Part shown: in pieces, positions 12,735 to 23,071 of the stretch
Layout: each line of letters opens with the position of its first letter
How positions within the stretch are numbered: position 1 is the stretch's first letter
Program-made: the position numbers and the translations under genes
The notes under the pieces: generated by a model
Told to the model about the DNA's origin: nothing
Database searches by the model: none
Seen by the model: only the letters and a program-made list of their open reading frames with translations
Assembly (NCBI GenBank): GCA_017163975.1
Contig: JAFFSR010000373.1
Span: forward strand, 1,481,501-1,545,500
DNA: 64,000 bases
Reading direction: 5' to 3'
From: Anastatus disparis
Lineage: Eukaryota; Arthropoda; Insecta; Hymenoptera; Eupelmidae

Positions 12735-12775
12735 TAGAGGGGTACTCCCCTGCTCATACAGCTCGCCAACCTCCT
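12733..12775 (-). mobile_element. Helitron-like 3' terminus, copy 2
   Basis: On the minus strand the GC hairpin GGGGAGTACCCC runs into TCTAG followed by T, next to a TA run. It shares about 30 positions with the copy at 5795-5836, including agctcgccaacc. No helicase or Rep motif is nearby. Confidence 0.42.
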
Positions 12776-12779
12776 GACG

Positions 12780-13354
12780 TCATATTTCACATATATCTTA
12801 CTAATTATAGGTCACATTATATTATTTTAAGCAATATTTTTTTCCATATATAACAAAAGAAATTAATAATTCTTTTTTTTAATTTTTTAAAATTATTTTA
12901 TTATAAATATTTTTTTACATATATATGTTATGTATTGCTTATATGTTATACATTAACCGAAAATGTTATGTCATATAATACAATTTTTTTCTAACATTTC
13001 ATACTTATTTCTATTTTTAAAAATGTAATTTTACATTCAATTGTTTATCCATGCAAAAGACAAGACATATAGTGTTGAGTAACATCTTTCCACACCACCT
13101 TACATTTCAAACTGTAATTAATATTATGGTAAATTGCATTTATACATTCATTTTCATTTTATAAATTAACTCAATTTTTAAATATAATTTTTAATTTAAC
13201 TAATCCATTTTCATTGTGTGAAATATAGAGGTACCATTACGGCGCGTTTGATTTTTTGATTAAAGGAAACCCTCGCCAAGAGACATAAAAACCACTTTGT
13301 TTTATATATCGTATATCATGTTATATATTTATAATATAATTCATTGTATGCATT
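12780..13354. other. AT-rich non-coding DNA
   Basis: No gene or clear element was recognised. It may belong to the Helitron-like copy ending at 12733. Confidence 0.3.
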
Positions 13355-13639
13355 GTATATGAATAAAGATTTTGATATTGTACAAAATATAAATAAAAAA
13401 ATAACTTATCAATTAAATGATATTAATGATCAATGTTATAATAAATTTAAAATTATAAAAAAATTCTTGAATAATTACTTTTAATAAAAATTTGTTAATA
13501 TTATATTTATAATATCAAATGCTTATGTATGCCTTAAGATTTATAGGATTATTTTGGTATAATTCCTTTTTGATATCTTTTTGACTTATTTTTACATCTT
13601 GTAAGATATATAAAAAATTTTTTACTAAAATTTAGAAAT

Positions 13640-14574
13640 CTTTCTACTTTAATATTCAAAAATAAGTGACTTAATCATTATTAATATTTATAAAATCATT
13701 AAATCATTACATTTATCTAATTATTTTAATTTGTATACATATAAAATAAAATAATTGGGAAATATTAGACTTACTTTGTACAATTCTTACTTTAATAAAT
13801 GTTTAATCTTTTATATCTTTTTAAGAATATCACAATGAAAAAAAAATTTAGTGATTTCAACAAAAATTTATTTGGTTCAATTAAATGGTTTGTTCTAATA
13901 CTCCCTAACAAATATTTATTGAATCAAAACACAATATTTAGTTGAGTTAACTAAATATTCGATTACTTCAAATAAAATTTTTATTTCAAGCAATTAAATA
14001 TTCAATTTAAATAATTTTGTCACGCTCTTAAAACAAACAAATATTTATTTTAATCAAATAAATATTTAGTGAATTTAACTTAGTAATTTGTTCAAATCAA
14101 CTAAATATTTGTTTGAACCAACTAAATATTTCATTAAATTGCCTATCTCATTCTTTTGAAACAAACAAATATTCATTCTAATCAAATAAATATTCAATTA
14201 ATTTATCGTGATAATTTAGTCAAATCAACTAAATATTTGTTTCAACGAACTACATATTTCGTTAAATTGCGAATCCCAGTATTTTAAAACAAGCTAATAT
14301 TTAGTTGAGTTCAATAAATATTTCATAGATTTAACTTGATGATTTGTTTAAATCAACGAAATATTTGTTTTAAGGAACTAAATATTTTATTAAATTGACA
14401 ATCAAATTGTTTTACACTGAAAAAAAAAATTTGGTCATAATAATAAAAATTTATTTGAATTGATTAAATAATTTTATCGATATATACTAAATACAAAATA
14501 TATTTGATTCAATTAAAGACATTTGTTTCTTTTAAATAAAAAATTATTGAAATTCGAAATATCACTAAATGTAA
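13640..14574. repeat. Degenerate AACAAATATTTA foldback modules
   Basis: Left-arm-specific sequence made of repeated aaacaaacaaatatttatt-like and ctaaatatttcattaaatt-like modules, with the motif acactgaaaaaaaaaa at about 14414. No gene is present. Confidence 0.6.
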
Positions 14575-15232
14575 ACCCAGGGTGGCTACTAGGGGAGAGG
14601 CAAAGGATCTAGCAGTGTCCTTTATTCGTACTGAGACTGAAAGGAATTCCTTCCAAATTCAAGGTGTGCATTTTTGGAATTCCCTACCTGCTGAAATTAG
14701 GTATCTTTCATCTCTTAGTAGGTTTAAGACGGCAGTGAGAGGGTACTTGCTTGACGTTGAATAATATATACTCTCTTTATGTTAATTTATTGTACAGTCC
14801 CGTATATAGCTTTAAGGTGTGCTAGTATTTATAGTATGGTTGAGGAGCGCATGGTTGAGAGTGAATGTGTTACTTTTTACTTTTTGATTTGACTTGTTTG
14901 ATTTTTATTTTATTTTATTATATTTAATTTCTACTGTTTTGACTGATAGATATTAAATCGACAGATTTGTTTATTTCTATTTTTATTATAATGTTTATGT
15001 GTGTATTTTATTATTGTAATGATCTGTGATGTCACTCTAGAAAATAACTTACTTATGTAGTATTATTAGTTTTAGGGAATCGACTGTGATATCATTAGTG
15101 CAATATCTACACGTAACGTTACAGTATTATCTTTTTTGTATTTTATTATGTATTATTTTTTGGATTACACATTTTTTGTAAACTGTTACAAAATAAATAT
15201 ATATTCTATCTATCTATTTATCTATCTATTCA
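14575..15232 (+). mobile_element. LINE 3' fragment with ATCT-repeat tail
   Basis: The ORF at 14582-14764 encodes the very C-terminus of a reverse transcriptase (ATRGEAKDLAV ... SLPAEIRYLSSLSRF). It is followed by about 460 bp of 3'UTR and a tctatctatctat tail. The same C-terminus and 3'UTR occur in opposite orientation in the LINE at 37811-39669, so both are copies of one family. This copy is severely 5'-truncated. A short-repeat tail is usual for CR1/L2-type LINEs. Confidence 0.8.
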
Positions 15233-15239
15233 AATTAAA

Positions 15240-16018
15240 TAAATTATTTAGTTTCATCAATAAAATATTTATTTAAAATAAATAAATATTCATTCAATTT
15301 TAATATCAAGCTTTGTAGATCAAAACAAATATTTATTTGAGTTGATAAATTATTTGTTTATAATAAATAAATTGTTTAGTTTTATTAATAAAATATTTAT
15401 TCAAAGCAAATAAATATTCATTCCATTGAAATAAATATTTGTTTGAATTAAAAAATGTTTGGTTGATTCAAATAAATTATTTGGTCACATCAATAAAATA
15501 TTCCTTTAGAATAAAAAAAATATTTAGCCAATTTGCTTATTGATTCAAACAAATAATTTTATCAATATTTATACATAATTTAATTACAGTAATCCACATT
15601 ACTGTTTACCACCAATGATGATGATGACCAACTTTCTAGAACAGATGTATATTGTAAAATTTATTTGCTTTTATGTTATTTATATATATGATAATTGTAT
15701 TAAGACTTTGACATTAATACGCTTTTTACTACTATCGCAAACAACGAATAATCTGACATCGTTCGCTTTACAATTTAATTATCTTCGAATTTTAGTTTTC
15801 TTATATATCAACCTGGAAGAGCTCTAAGCACTTGCGAGATTCAGAAAAGAGAAAAATTAACGACGCCACCAAGTGTTAAACCATTAAACTCATTAGAATT
15901 CATCAATATAAATAAATGATTTATTTAAATTGAACAATTTTTTTTTCGAAGCCGTCAATCCTAAAGGTCCCGAGTTCGATTCCAACACGGAGAATTTTTT
16001 TTTATTATTTAATCTAAA
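15240..16018. repeat. Foldback modules with a tRNA-like remnant
   Basis: More TAAATATTTATT-type modules without genes. At 15947-15996 a B-box-like element (gagttcgattcc at 15972-15983) sits in a GC-richer patch, perhaps the end of a tRNA-derived SINE. No A box or foldable tRNA is seen, so this is not called as a tRNA gene. Confidence 0.4.
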
Positions 16019-17880
16019 AATATTAGATCAAATTTCTTATTAATTAAAATAATTTTAATCTGTGTTTCAATATCGTTTATGATTAAAAAACAATTGATTT
16101 TAAAATAATATTAAATTATTATTATACAAAAATAAAAATTTCTCGGTAAAATCAATCAATATAAAAAGTTAAATATAATTATTCAATTTAAATTATTAAC
16201 TAAATAATTAATCGCAATCGACTAGATATTTATTAACATTTATTAATAAATTATTTTTTTTAAAGAATTTGTTTTAAATAAATGATTTTGTTGACACAAC
16301 AAAATTATTATTTCGATTAAGTAAAAGTTATTTGAATTAAAAAAATAAAAATTTGAGTAAATAATCTTATTTTAATCAAATAGTTTATTTGATTTACTAA
16401 ACATTTATTTTAATTAAATAAATTTTTTTCGGTATAATTTCTTTAATTCAACAAAATTCCTTGCTTTAATCAAATAACAAATTAATTTGATTTAAATAAT
16501 TAATTTAATAGTTGTTTTGCAGTCACTATCAAATTGATTTTGTTGAATTAAATAATTATTTGATTGGTTGAAATTAAATTTATTAAATTAAAAGAATTTG
16601 ACATAGTTTAATTAAATGAATCATTTATTGAAAGTATAAAAATATTTTGTTGATATTAACCCTTTCAGAACGGAATTATTATTTCATCATGAAAAGTTCT
16701 GATAACCATTTAGCGATGATAAGTGTTTATTTATTAAGCAATTTTTGCAATAAAAATTTTTTTTTTTTTTTTTCTTTTCAAGTTTTCTCAGTTTCTATCA
16801 AAGATATAATAACTTAGGCCCTCAGTTTAAGATCGGAAATAGTCCACTTCAATCTAATACACATATTTTTTTTACAAAATTTGAAGCCACTTTTGCACAA
16901 TTTCAAAAAAACCAAAAAATGTCAATGTACATTGTAATGTACATTGGTTTTGAAAGGGTTAATAAATTATTTTTTCCTTTTATATAAATATTTTTTTGAT
17001 CTTAACAATTTTATTATTCACAATTAATTTAATCAACTTAAATATTAACGTTTTTGATTCAAATAAGTTTTTCAATTTGACTAAATATTTTTTAACAAAT
17101 AAATTATTTAAAAAAAATGAAGTTATTTGCTTTAAATAAATAATTTTGTTGACATGACAAATTTGTTATTTAGATCAAATAAATATTATTTGAATTGAAT
17201 AAATGAGAATATGAATAAATTGTTCTCTCATTTTGACTAAATAATTTATTTAATTTGCCAAAAATTTATTTGAATCAAATAAACAGTTATTTAATTCAAA
17301 TGAATAGAAATTAAATAAATATATTTATTTGAATCAAATAAATGTTTTTTTTTCAATGTAAAACAAGCAAATATTTATTTAAATTTAATAAATATTTTAT
17401 CAATTAAACTTGATCGTTTGTTTAAATGTATTAAATATTTTATTAAATTGTTAATACCATTTTTTTAAAACAAACAAATTATAATTTAAATCAAAAAGAT
17501 ATTTTATTCAATCAAAGCACAAAATTTTGTCGAAAAAACTAAATATTTATTTGTTTTGATCAACTTTTTATTCTTATTAATTAAATATTTCATTGAAACT
17601 GGTTTCTCATTTTTTCAAAAGGAATAAATGTTTGTTTCAATAAATGAAATAATTTATTACACTAAAGATCTTGATTTTTTAAAACCAACAAAGTTTTATT
17701 TGAATAAAAATCATATTTTGTTATTTAAATTTTACAATTTATTGAAATCTAATAAATATTTTTTCCAAAGAAATAAATATGTCATTAAATCACGACTTCC
17801 ATCCTTGTAATCCAAACAAATATTTATTTGATTTAAATAAAATTTGGTGCAATTGACTAAATATTTCATTACATGACGAG

Positions 17881-18688
17881 TTTAAAACAACATTATCTAA
17901 CAAAATGTTGTTTTATTTAAACAAATACTAATTCGAATAAACGCTTTTTTAAATTTAAAATCAATTTGTTTTATTCAAATAAATAATTTAATTCAATTCA
18001 ATAAATATTTATTTAAATTTATTTTGTTCTTTCAAAAAAATGAGATAATTGATTTCAAATAAACCGTTTATTTGATTTAATTAATGATTCTGCATTATCC
18101 AACAAAATGTTATTTAATTTGAACAAATAACAATTCAAATAAACGCTTTTTTAAATTCAAAATCAATTTGTTTCATTCAAATAAATAATTTAATTCAATT
18201 TAATAAATATTTATTTAAATTTATTTTGTTCTTTCAGAAAAATGAAATAATTGATTTCAAATAAACCGTTTATTCGATTTAATTAATGATTCCGCATTAT
18301 CCAACAAAATGTTATTTAATTTGAACAAATACTAATTCAAATAAACGCTTTTTTAAATTCAAAATCAATTTGTTTCATTCAAATAAATAATTTAATTCAA
18401 TTCAATAAATATTTATTTAAATTTATTTTGTTCTTTCAGAAAAATGAAATAATTGATTTCAAATAAACCGTTTATTCGATTTAATTAATGATTCCGCATT
18501 ATCCAACAAAATGTTATTTAATTTGAACAAATTACAATTCAAATAAACGCTTTTTTAAATTCAATATCAATTTGTTTAATTCAAATAAATAATTTAATTC
18601 AATTCAATAAATATTTATTAAAATTTATTTTGGTCTTTCAAAAAAATGAGATAATTGATTTCAAATAAACCGTTTATTCGATTTAATT
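17881..18688. repeat. 202-bp tandem satellite, four units
   Basis: Units begin aatgattcNgcattatccaa at 18083, 18285 and 18487, with a more diverged first unit from about 17881. Another unit begins at 18689 and is interrupted after six bases by the Polinton. It resumes after the Polinton at 36974 as aatgat with a similar continuation. The array therefore is the Polinton target site. Confidence 0.85.
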
Positions 18689-18694
18689 AATGAT
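18689..18694. repeat. Polinton target-site duplication, left
   Basis: AATGAT immediately before the left terminal repeat. It equals 36974-36979 after the right one. A 6-bp duplication is diagnostic of Polinton integrases. Confidence 0.95.
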
Positions 18695-18826
18695 AGTAGT
18701 TATAGGGGCACCATGGACCGTCAAAACAAACCCCCACTCCACCACCCCAAAGGTTACTGACCGGTGAGTCAATGACCTCTGAGAAGGTGAAGTAGGGGCT
18801 TGTTAGGCATGGTACCCGAACAACTG
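18695..18826 (+). repeat. Polinton left terminal inverted repeat
   Basis: About 120-135 bp, imperfectly complementary to 36841-36973. The outermost 29 bases match exactly, and substitutions and small indels accumulate inward. It begins with AG, as Polinton ends do. Confidence 0.93.
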
Positions 18827-18906
18827 GAGGGTCACTTATCCCCACCTAGAAATTTAGAGTGAGGATAAACTGAAGGGTCACTCACCCCTAAATTTAGAGT
18901 GGGGAT
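18827..18906. repeat. Subterminal tandem repeat, two units
   Basis: Two similar units (18828-18868 and 18873-18906) share gggtcact, then ccc, then aaatttagagtg, then ggat. They lie just inside the left terminal repeat and are absent at the right end. They could be a binding site for replication or integration proteins, but no function is shown. Confidence 0.6.
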
Positions 18907-19206
18907 GAAAAATATGTTAATCGATATTTAAAAATTTTAAATATTTTAATATGTAACATGATACTTTTTGATTATTAAAATTTATATTGAATCATAAAAT
19001 ATTAATTAAAAAGATTTCAATTTGCAACTAAATACTTTTAAATACTAAAATAATAAAAATTTATATTGAATCGTGAAATATAATATATAATATATATAAT
19101 TTGTAATATTACTGTGTGTATAAAGGTTGAGGAATTGGTAATGAACGAGGTAAATGAAATACTCACGTTTTAAAGTTTAACAACATTTATTATTAATAAT
19201 AAAACA
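18907..19206. other. AT-rich subterminal spacer
   Basis: No coding or recognised signal lies between the subterminal repeats and the end of the first minus-strand gene. Confidence 0.4.
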
Positions 19207-19578
19207 TTACAACGTAGAATTCATACAATTAACTAGTGTGTACATATGATAAATAATAAATTCGTGTATAATTATAAACAAATCTTCTTTTCCTAAAACT
19301 AAATTATTCTTTTTTAATAATTCGATGAGATCATTTACAAAATTATCATTAAAACTAGACATTGTGTTTTTTATATCGCTAGAAGTAAAGTATACATATT
19401 GAGATTCCTGACTTTTTTCTAATACATTTTTCATATTTGCAACCATTTCTCGTAATATATAATCCACAGATTTTGCAACAGTATTTAAATATCTAATTCT
19501 ATAATCTATACATTTTGATAAATCTTTTAAACGTTCAAACGTGACACGTTTAAATACTAGTGACTGATTAAATTCGAC
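19207..19578 (-). CDS. Small Polinton protein of unknown function
   Basis: I place the start at the ATG at 19578 (MVEFNQSLVFKR), giving 123 residues; an upstream ATG at 19626 is possible but would overlap the previous gene more. The product is Lys/Asn-rich and predicted mostly helical, with a hydrophobic C-terminal stretch (LFIIIHEFIIYHMYTL) that could be an amphipathic or membrane-associating helix. It overlaps the end of the preceding gene by 11 bp and is probably read from the same region. It is the last gene before the left terminus. I do not recognise the family. Confidence 0.5.
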   Translation of the reverse strand, partial: VEFNQSLVFKRVTFERLKDLSKCIDYRIRYLNTVAKSVDYILREMVANMKNVLEKSQESQYVYFTSSDIKNTMSSFNDNFVNDLIELLKKNNLVLGKEDLFIIIHEFIIYHMYTLVNCMNSTL

Positions 19579-20023
19579 CATATTTTTTCGGCGGTCCACC
19601 ACACTCCTCTCCTGGTTGTGCGTCATTAAATACCAATTCAAAAGCTCTCTCGTGAAAACTAATCATAAAACGGATAGTGTATCCTGGAATAGATAGCCGC
19701 TGATCCAGCATAGATTCCTCATTATAGCAAGTGAAAAAATCTTCAATTTTATCAAATTCCTCCTTCAACGCCTCCCAACAGTCTAGTGACAGAGGTAGAC
19801 CTTGAAAATTGGCTCCACAGAAGCGTGCCACGGGTGCAAACTCCTTTTTGCCTCCGCCGCCTATATTCTCCAGGCCTACCTGGATAATTTTTCCAAAAGA
19901 GCTGTTCAGCCCGTAGACCATTGGCAGAACCTGCTGCCAATAATTTTTCTTGCTATTTTGTTTTATTAAATATGCCAAGTCATTACCAAATGTCTGCTCC
20001 AGGCTTCTCTTTTGACCAGCCAT
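19568..20023 (-). CDS. Polinton protein, possibly PC4-like nucleic-acid binding
   Basis: The ATG at 20023 (MAGQKRSLEQTF) gives 151 residues. A TATAAAAG box at 20110-20103 lies upstream, with an initiator-like CCACAGTT about 34 bases downstream of it, supporting a transcript start near 20076. Residues about 75-125 (LPLSLDCWEALKEEF, then IEDFF) have the W-x-x-L plus acidic-helix pattern of PC4-type single-strand DNA-binding domains. Similarity is weak and I give it only as a possibility. The C-terminus is Gly/Pro-rich and overlaps the next gene by 11 bp. The frame is intact. Confidence 0.55.
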   Translation of the reverse strand: MAGQKRSLEQTFGNDLAYLIKQNSKKNYWQQVLPMVYGLNSSFGKIIQVGLENIGGGGKKEFAPVARFCGANFQGLPLSLDCWEALKEEFDKIEDFFTCYNEESMLDQRLSIPGYTIRFMISFHERAFELVFNDAQPGEECGGPPKKYGRI

Positions 20024-20102
20024 CTTGGTTAGGTTTTCTTGCTTGTTACTGCTGTCACCGTCGATCACACACAACTGTGGCTACACCAAGTGGATACCAC
20101 TT

Positions 20103-20110
20103 CTTTTATA
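20103..20110 (-). promoter_or_regulatory. TATA box of the 151-residue protein gene
   Basis: TATAAAAG on the minus strand, about 80 bp before the ATG at 20023, with an initiator-like CAGTT about 34 bases downstream. Confidence 0.6.
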
Positions 20111-20178
20111 CTGTAAAAATTGGTGGGGATGTCGTAAAAAGGTGGCGTGCAACCAATCAGAGACAGTCAAGTATCAAA

Positions 20179-20621
20179 TTATGCATAGCAAGTTTTTTCT
20201 ATGAAATTCTTTACTATAGCATCATTTTTTTGCAAATTCTGCGAGAAATTTTCCAAGAATTTCTTGAAACCCAATCCGGTAGACATATAATACAGAAACA
20301 TGATACAATAATGACCACAAACATTGGAATATTCGCTTTGTAAGCGTTTATTATTCCATCTAAATTTTTACAATTTTGCTGAATACGTCGTAAATGTTGT
20401 TGAATTTGTGGTGGCTTACCAAGACTATCAAAGTACACACCTGTGCCATACTTATCAACGTATATGGCAACCCAGTGCGCACCACGCTGGTTATAATTTT
20501 GCGTATTAAGCACAAGCGCACAAGGTTTCACCCACATCAGAGGAATCCGATCCGCTGGATAAACGCCTACTGCGTGAAACTTGATCCTCATCAGATATCG
20601 AACAATCTCTTTTGAATTCAT
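20179..20621 (-). pseudogene. Adenain-like cysteine protease, frameshifted
   Basis: The ATG at 20621 starts MNSKEIVRYLM, then GVYPADRIP, the usual N-terminal pattern of adenovirus-type maturation proteases. The catalytic His lies in GAHWVAIY and the acidic residue in YFDSLGKPP. The catalytic Cys motif, VCGHYC, is present but in another reading frame, which runs on to a stop at 20179-20181. A frame change is therefore needed near 20345-20365, between the His/Asp half and the Cys half. In its relatives this enzyme cleaves capsid and core precursors inside the particle. The start overlaps the end of the preceding gene by about 115 bp in a different frame. Confidence 0.85.
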
Positions 20622-21150
20622 TGCGGAGAATTTCGAAAAATTCTTCCACAATCAGCGATTTCACGCTGGGGTTAAGTTTCAGTAGCCACTGTTTCAGATT
20701 AGCAGCGTTATTTAGAGCACACACGTAATTTGAATACGATGATTTTATGTAATGATGCATACACTGTACACTGCTGAAATTCAAATTTCTAAAAGCTGGA
20801 CAATCTTGTTTTTCTAAATTTTCAATCTTACAGGTGGTGAGCTTGGAAAGTAGTTCAAGCTTTTCTTGACCTCGCACGAAAATTACACGACAATGCTTGC
20901 AAATATCTTCCAAATTTTTGTATAATCTTTTTATCGATATATCACCTTCATACCACTCCAGACCGTGATGATTCAGTGTCACCCAATTGTTCTGTCTCAA
21001 AGCATTTTTAGGTAAGCGTCTTAAATTACAAGGAGGCGCCACAATCCAATGAGCGATAAAGTTTTTATGAATAGCAAGTACAGCCACCTCCTTTGGAATC
21101 AAACGGTTTTTGTTGTCCTTTAAAAACTGCACGTCAATCACCACGTCCAT
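20506..21150 (-). CDS. MAEL-like (RNase H-fold) Polinton accessory protein
   Basis: The ATG at 21150 (MDVVIDVQF) gives 214 residues; the earlier frame opens only on GTG. The N-terminus (D-x-Q strand, then PKEVAVLAI, then HWIVAPP) matches a protein family I recognise from insect genomes and Polintons. Further on, HGLEWYEGD, IFVRGQEK, LEKQDCP, CMHHYIKSSYSNYVC and CALNNAANLKQWL resemble the E-C-H-C pattern of Maelstrom-type domains, which are inactive DEDDh exonuclease relatives. The function in Polintons is unknown; RNA binding or silencing-related roles are speculation. The C-terminal 40 residues are Ser/Asp-rich and run over the protease start. Confidence 0.55.
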   Translation of the reverse strand: MDVVIDVQFLKDNKNRLIPKEVAVLAIHKNFIAHWIVAPPCNLRRLPKNALRQNNWVTLNHHGLEWYEGDISIKRLYKNLEDICKHCRVIFVRGQEKLELLSKLTTCKIENLEKQDCPAFRNLNFSSVQCMHHYIKSSYSNYVCALNNAANLKQWLLKLNPSVKSLIVEEFFEILRNEFKRDCSISDEDQVSRSRRLSSGSDSSDVGETLCACA

Positions 21151-21242
21151 ACTGTTTGCAATTAAAGTTGCTCGCCGACTGAGATGATAAAGATGGCTTT
21201 GCTCCACTTAAATAGCGAGAACTACATCCCCACCACTACTAC

Positions 21243-22542
21243 TTAACCGCTATAATCCACGACAACCTGTCTCGACGAGTCGATTTCGAGCAAATTGTCG
21301 TATTCAGCATAAATTATACAATTTACAGCGCCCTCTAGCGGGTCGTCGAATCTAACATCAATTCGTACATTACCATTTTTTATCAAATTCCAATGACTAC
21401 CATCACTCGCCGATAAATCAGGTGTCAAATCAAAAGCGAATAGGCAGTAACCGTTTGGATAGTCTTTACGGGTAATCGAGTTGCCTGAATTCATAAAGTG
21501 AATACCAGTGCCGGAAAAGTGTATGATAAGCATCAACGTACATTTTGCTATTTTTGAAATCTGGCTGTAAGGGTTTTGATGGCACTTGCATTCCATCAAC
21601 GTACAGACATAAAAAATTTATATTAAAATTCTTGAAATTAAACGGGTTAAGACTTTTATCTCCATTGTAAGCTTTATTCTCAACAAAACCGAGTATAATT
21701 CTTTTTGGTAGTTGACCTAATATGACATTGTCGATTGTTTCCCCATGCACACCATTATGTAGTGTAACAGCCTTAACTTCTACACGTGTCAGTGGGTATT
21801 TTGCAGTAGTCTGCGACAATAGTTTTTCGTGTGCTAGCACGAGTGAAGGATTTAATCTTACTCGACGCACAAAAAGCGTAGCCTCTGTAATATTTACTGT
21901 GAAAGCACCAGCGGGATCCATGAGACAGAAACCATCACGAGAACGCACGAGCCTTACTCTAACTTCAACACCACCCAGTAATAATTTGTCTTGGTTAAAA
22001 ACATCACAATGTAAATGGCCGAGTAAATCAATCTTTCTGTTAACCATAAGCGCTTTACGCTGGCTGAGACCTGTATTACCACCTGTGGTATCGTCCATTT
22101 TTCCTGCTGTATCATCGTACCACAATCCACTCGTTAAATGAGACTTTTTAGCTGTTGGGCCATAATTTAGTAATGTTTCAATGTAAGCTCTGTACGCATA
22201 AGCATTGTTTGGTGGTGAAACAGGTTTCTGATTGAATAGCACGTCGACTTGATTGAACAACGAATGCAAAAGATTATTTATTGGTCCAACGTTCGGATCT
22301 TTAGGTGGTTCAGCACTAGTGCATGTTACACTGACACTCACACTTAACATTGTGTGAGCCAAGTCTAGATACTCAGTGTTGCCAGGGATGGTAAATTCAA
22401 TTGGTGATTGGTCGTTAAGTGAAGATATCGGTTTGTACTGAACCCAGTAAGAGCCTTCAATTGCAGTCTGTGTTGAAGGTAATTCAAAAAGTGATAATTC
22501 CGACTTGATCGACTGACAAGATTCTGTATGCAACAGCGCCAT
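21243..22542 (-). pseudogene. Polinton major capsid protein, one frameshift
   Basis: The ATG at 22542 begins MALLHTES. The first frame runs to 21466 and the second, in another frame, ends at 21243 (VVDYSG stop), so one indel near 21510-21520 splits the gene. Together they would be about 430 residues, the normal length. Diagnostic segments are PIEFTIPGNTEYLDL near residue 48, NQVDVLFN and YRAYIETLLNYG near 100-125, and TSGLWYDDTAGK. The C-terminal half has YPNGYCLFAFDLTPD. This is the double jelly-roll capsid subunit that forms hexon-like trimers in adenovirus, virophage and Polinton relatives. It lies 9 bp after the pX-like gene. Confidence 0.92.
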
Positions 22543-22551
22543 CTTGAAATT

Positions 22552-23070
22552 TTAATTTTCAAAAATATCTCTAGCTACACGTGCTTTCTTATTCTGCTTC
22601 TTCTTCTTTTTCGTAACTTTATCACTTTTCGAGCGTTTAGCCGCTAAGGTGTTTGTAGTGCCAGGTGCACTCGACGACTGAGTTGATGATGTCTCGTTCT
22701 TCTTTTTATATTCTGATTCCTCCCCTTCTTTCGCACTTGACTCAATCAAGAGCAATTTGTCCAGAACAACGTCAGCTTTTCTTTTGAGATTTTTACCACT
22801 CTCGCGAATGCGCTGTTTGGTCGCCTCTTTGACCGGTCTGCCACCTAGAGTGACATCATCTAGGATATTTTTACCCGCTCGGAGAGCCTCCTTACCGACC
22901 ACTTTTGCACCTTGTTTGATCTTCGGTACAGCTGCTCGGAAGAGGCCTTTCAAAAAACTACCTACTCCTGCACCCGACTGGTGATAACCAAAACAAGGTT
23001 TACCAACTGTAACACACTTACCCCCACCACCAATCATTTGGTTATTGAAAAAATCTTCAAACACAGGCAT
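22552..23070 (-). CDS. pX-like basic core protein
   Basis: The intact 172-residue ORF starts with ATG at 23070. It has a Gly-rich N-terminus (IGGGGK), then GAGVGSFLKGLFRAAVPK around residues 33-50. A Gly/Lys amphipathic stretch follows (GKEALRAGKNILDDV), with a Lys-rich, Ser-rich tail (KKKKKQNKKARVAR). This arrangement is typical of the adintovirus protein compared with adenovirus pX/pVI: DNA-condensing and possibly membrane-active. It lies between the penton-like and major capsid genes, the usual morphogenesis order, with 1 bp to the former. The basic tail also resembles a nuclear localisation signal. Confidence 0.8.
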   Translation of the reverse strand: MPVFEDFFNNQMIGGGGKCVTVGKPCFGYHQSGAGVGSFLKGLFRAAVPKIKQGAKVVGKEALRAGKNILDDVTLGGRPVKEATKQRIRESGKNLKRKADVVLDKLLLIESSAKEGEESEYKKKNETSSTQSSSAPGTTNTLAAKRSKSDKVTKKKKKQNKKARVARDIFEN

Positions 23071-23071
23071 T

